Both the position numbers and the translations under genes were made by a program. A stretch of 39,994 nt of DNA. Origin: an uncultured Actinomycetes bacterium. Lineage in GTDB: Bacteria; Actinomycetota; Actinomycetes; Nanopelagicales; Nanopelagicaceae. The stretch covers positions 1 through 39,994 of the forward strand of contig CAIMMQ010000038.1 in the NCBI GenBank assembly GCA_903842675.1, written 5' to 3'. Of this stretch, positions 36,888 to 39,994 are shown in pieces; the first letter of the stretch is position 1, and every line of letters begins with the position of its first letter. The notes under the pieces were generated by a model. It ran no database searches, had not been told where the DNA came from, and saw only the letters and a list, made by a program, of their open reading frames with translations.

Positions 36888-38849
36888 ATGACTGTCCTCG
36901 GCCTGATCGCACTTCTCATTACCGCCCTGGCCTTGGCGGCCATCGGGGCACGTGGATATGAGATGTATCGGCGGATTAGTTCAGGTGCCAGTGATCCAAC
37001 TCGATTTATAAATAAGTCAGCTCGCGCCAAATGGACTGTGCGTGAAATTCTTACGCATACCAAAATGCTGCGCTTCACTGGATCAGGAATTGCACATTGG
37101 TTTGTCATGGTTGGCTTTGTCGCACTGGCCGGCACTCTGGTAACTGCATACGGTCAATTATTTGATGCTTCCTTCACACTTCCATTAATCGGGAACTGGG
37201 CGCCATATCGTTATTTTGTTTTGGCCATTGCTTGGGCAACTGGTGTTGGGATTGTTACATTAATTGGAATTCGAATAGCGACAAAATTTTTCCATATTGG
37301 GCGCACTTCTAGATTCTTAGGTTCAAAATTCTGGAAAGCAATATATGTTGAAGCAACGATTGTTGCCATTGTTTTCTGCGTCATAGCACTTGATCAAATT
37401 GAACACCAGATGTATTTGAATACAACTGCGCTACAAACTATCGCGGCTGTAAAGATAATTGTTTCAATGTTGTGGTTTGTTGTAATTGCTTCTGATTTAA
37501 CTATGGGCGTTGCCTGGCACCGCTTCCTTGCTCCATTCAATATTTTCTTCAAGCGCAACGCTAATTCGAAACCCGCGCTCGGTGAACTGCCTGAAATGCT
37601 CTCGCATGGCAAACCTATAAATTTTGAAGATCCGAATGATGACGATGTCTTTGGTATTGGCAAGAGCGCCGATATTTCTTGGAAAGGTTTATTGGACATG
37701 GCCAGCTGCACCGAATGCGGTCGTTGCCAATCCCAATGTCCGGCCTGGCATACCGATAAACCACTTTCACCAAAGTTATTAGTTATGGCAATGCGTGATC
37801 ATGCGTTAACAAAAGTTCCAAACGATGAACCAATTGTTGGCACTGCCATTAGTAATGAAGTCTTATGGTCTTGCACGACCTGCGGTGCTTGTGTTGAAGA
37901 GTGCCCGGTTGATATCGAACATATTGATCACATTGTAAATATGCGGCGCTTCCAAGTTTTAGTTGAGTCAGAGTTTCCTACCGAACTTGGTGGCACCTTT
38001 AGAAACCTAGAAAAAGCAGGTAATCCATGGGGCGCTAACCGCGCCGAGCGAAATAGTTGGATTTCTGAAGTTGATTTTCCAATTCAAGTAATCGATGGCC
38101 AAATTCCTGAAGATGTTGAATATTTATTCTGGGTTGGTTGTGCAGGTGCTTTTGAAGAGCGGGCAAAGAAGACTACAAAGGCTGTTGCCGAGTTGTTATA
38201 TATGTCTGGTACCTCTTTTGGAGTACTAGGTAATCGTGAAACGTGTTCTGGCGATCCTGCCCGTCGTGCTGGAAATGAATTTCTATATCAAATACTTTCG
38301 AGAGAAAATATTGAGACTTTGAAGGAAACTTTCGGCGCCCGCGGTGTTAAGAAAGTTGTTGTTACTTGTCCACATTGTTTTACAACAATTGGTCGAGATT
38401 ACAAACAGCAAGGATTTGAATTGCAGATGGTTCACCACACACAACTGTTAAATCAATTGATTAAAGATGGAAAGTTGAAAACTTCACCACACAAGAGTGA
38501 TCAAACTCTGACTTATCACGATCCTTGTTATCTTGGTCGGCATAATCAGATTTACCAACCACCTCGTGAACTTCTTGAATCTACTGGCGCCACCGTAACT
38601 GAGATGCCAAGAAATCAAGATCGATCATTTTGTTGTGGTGCGGGCGGCGGTCGGATGTGGATGGAAGAAACTTTAGGAACTCGGATTAATTTAAATCGTG
38701 TTGATGAAGCAATTGCTACTGGGGCATCTCAGGTTGCCGTTGCCTGTCCATTTTGTCGTGTGATGGTTAGCGATGGAGTAACAGCTCGCGAATCAGATGT
38801 TGAGGTTTTAGATGTTGCTCAAGTTCTTCTGCGCAACGTTAAAGGATAA
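36888..38849 (+). CDS. Membrane-anchored (Fe-S) oxidoreductase, HdrD/LutA-like with NarI-like N-terminus
   Basis: N-terminal TM helices; CTECGRCQSQCP and CTTCGACVEECP clusters; two CCG-type domains (DPCYLGRHN, FCCGAGGGRMW). Confidence 0.9.
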   Translation: MTVLGLIALLITALALAAIGARGYEMYRRISSGASDPTRFINKSARAKWTVREILTHTKMLRFTGSGIAHWFVMVGFVALAGTLVTAYGQLFDASFTLPLIGNWAPYRYFVLAIAWATGVGIVTLIGIRIATKFFHIGRTSRFLGSKFWKAIYVEATIVAIVFCVIALDQIEHQMYLNTTALQTIAAVKIIVSMLWFVVIASDLTMGVAWHRFLAPFNIFFKRNANSKPALGELPEMLSHGKPINFEDPNDDDVFGIGKSADISWKGLLDMASCTECGRCQSQCPAWHTDKPLSPKLLVMAMRDHALTKVPNDEPIVGTAISNEVLWSCTTCGACVEECPVDIEHIDHIVNMRRFQVLVESEFPTELGGTFRNLEKAGNPWGANRAERNSWISEVDFPIQVIDGQIPEDVEYLFWVGCAGAFEERAKKTTKAVAELLYMSGTSFGVLGNRETCSGDPARRAGNEFLYQILSRENIETLKETFGARGVKKVVVTCPHCFTTIGRDYKQQGFELQMVHHTQLLNQLIKDGKLKTSPHKSDQTLTYHDPCYLGRHNQIYQPPRELLESTGATVTEMPRNQDRSFCCGAGGGRMWMEETLGTRINLNRVDEAIATGASQVAVACPFCRVMVSDGVTARESDVEVLDVAQVLLRNVKG

Positions 38850-39382
38850 GTAATAACCAAACCACCGATTAGTCCACCAACATGTGCATGCCAGTCAATA
38901 CCTGGCACAACAAAGGTGATAATTAAGTTAACAACAATTACTCCCAGAACGTTTTGATAATTTGCACCGGCCTTCTTGCCAATTACAAGCAGCGCCGCAA
39001 ATAGCCCAAAGATTGCGCCAGAAGCGCCTACTGAGCGGATGTTGTGTGGCCCGAGGTAGACCGAAGCAAGCGAGGCGGTAAGGAGTGAAAAGGTAAAAAT
39101 TATTGCGTAGCGAGCCCGCCCAACATAATTCTCAACCGTTGTACCAATTGAATAAAGCGCCAACATATTAAAGATTAAGTGCATCCAACCGGCGTGGGTT
39201 AGCGCTACTGTAAATAAGCGATACCACTGGCCAGTGTGAACACCTGGGAAGTAACCATTTGAATACTGCCCGCCATAGAACAAACAGAGTTGGTCTTGGA
39301 GTGAGGGAAAGATGTAGTTAAGTAAGTAAGCACCTGAAATTAAAACAATCAGACTTGTCGTCAGGGATTGTTTCTCTTTCAT
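38819..39382 (-). CDS. Rhomboid family intramembrane serine protease
   Basis: HLIFNMLALYSIG, SVGASGAIFGLFAAL, DWHAHVGGLIGG. Confidence 0.92.
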   Translation of the reverse strand: MKEKQSLTTSLIVLISGAYLLNYIFPSLQDQLCLFYGGQYSNGYFPGVHTGQWYRLFTVALTHAGWMHLIFNMLALYSIGTTVENYVGRARYAIIFTFSLLTASLASVYLGPHNIRSVGASGAIFGLFAALLVIGKKAGANYQNVLGVIVVNLIITFVVPGIDWHAHVGGLIGGLVITYPLTLRRRT

Positions 39383-39390
39383 TTTAAATA

Positions 39391-39903
39391 CTATTCGGTG
39401 ATAGTTACAGAATTAATCTTTACAGCCTGAACTGGGCGATCTTGACCGCCAGTTTTAACTGTGCCAATCGCGTCAACTATTTTCTTTGAAGCTTCGTCTT
39501 TGACCTCTCCGAAAATTGTGTGCTTTCGGTTTAACCATGAAGTTTCAGCGACTGTGATAAAAAATTGGGAACCATTGGTGCCTGGTCCAGAATTCGCCAT
39601 CGCAAGTAGATATGGTCGGTCGAAATTTAACTCTGGATGAAATTCATCAGCGAATCGGTAACCAGGTCCGCCTGTTCCGTTTCCAAGTGGATCGCCACCT
39701 TGGATCATAAAGTTGGCAATAACGCGGTGGAAAACTGTTCCGTCATACAAATTCTTGCTTGTCTTTTCACCAGTTACTGGATCGACCCATTCACGCTTAC
39801 CTGAAGCAAGTTCAACAAAGTTTGCGACAGTTTTAGGTGCGTGATTTGGGAATAGTTCGACGATTACATCGCCCATGCTGGTGTGCAGAGTTGCAGTAGA
39901 CAT
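39391..39903 (-). CDS. Cyclophilin-type peptidyl-prolyl isomerase
   Basis: YDGTVFHRVIANFMIQGGDPLGNGTGGPGYRFADEF, FFITVAETSWLNRKHTIFGEV. Confidence 0.95.
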   Translation of the reverse strand: MSTATLHTSMGDVIVELFPNHAPKTVANFVELASGKREWVDPVTGEKTSKNLYDGTVFHRVIANFMIQGGDPLGNGTGGPGYRFADEFHPELNFDRPYLLAMANSGPGTNGSQFFITVAETSWLNRKHTIFGEVKDEASKKIVDAIGTVKTGGQDRPVQAVKINSVTITE

Positions 39904-39994
39904 TTAAGACCTTTCAGTGGTGTAAGTAGTTTCAATAATCGCGTAAGGCTAGCGCAAATTCTGTTGAGGTTCTGCTGGAGTTCAACTGGGGCTA

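Noticed and set aside
39904-39994. Possible tRNA or ncRNA at the right edge
   Set aside because: No cloverleaf or conserved TψC/GTTCRA-type arm could be traced; likely promoter/upstream region of the cyclophilin gene.
1-39994. Mobile elements, prophage, defence systems
   Set aside because: No transposases, integrases, phage genes or defence-like domains; gene order is housekeeping-like throughout.

Overview
About 40 kb of what looks like core chromosome from a small, AT-leaning, streamlined actinobacterium. The evidence for that is gene content and order (dnaK-grpE-dnaJ-hspR, murT-gatD, an MFS-Tmk fusion next to topA and holB) and very tight packing; placement near freshwater acI/Nanopelagicales-type lineages is only an inference. 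I see no phage, transposon, CRISPR, rRNA or tRNA. Loci include an ABC-F ATPase divergent from kynU-kynA, an HtrA-like protease, an LCP protein, two DMT (YdcZ-type) paralogues, a heme/iron ABC transporter (hmuTUV-like) divergent from two secreted proteins that share a domain, a DEAD-box helicase with an RG/RP-rich tail, murT-gatD, topA-(MFS::tmk)-holB-peptidase, a K+-independent-type H+-PPase, the dnaK operon with HspR, a membrane Fe-S oxidoreductase, a rhomboid and a cyclophilin. The most interesting signals are non-coding. (1) A recurrent TANNNT-N6/7-start-codon arrangement at many genes suggests widespread leaderless transcription. In several tandem pairs the stop codon of the upstream gene itself forms the first three bases of that -10 hexamer. 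(2) The dnaK leader has tandem HAIR-like sites on a TTGACA promoter and a hairpin that occludes the Shine-Dalgarno of a 9-codon leader ORF ending 2 nt before dnaK. (3) All six convergent gene pairs abut or overlap, leaving no room for ordinary terminators. (4) Two adjacent secreted proteins beside the heme transporter share a DC-x4-C...DH...DQF-x-PI-x-F motif. All calls are by eye from sequence; no database or folding search was run.
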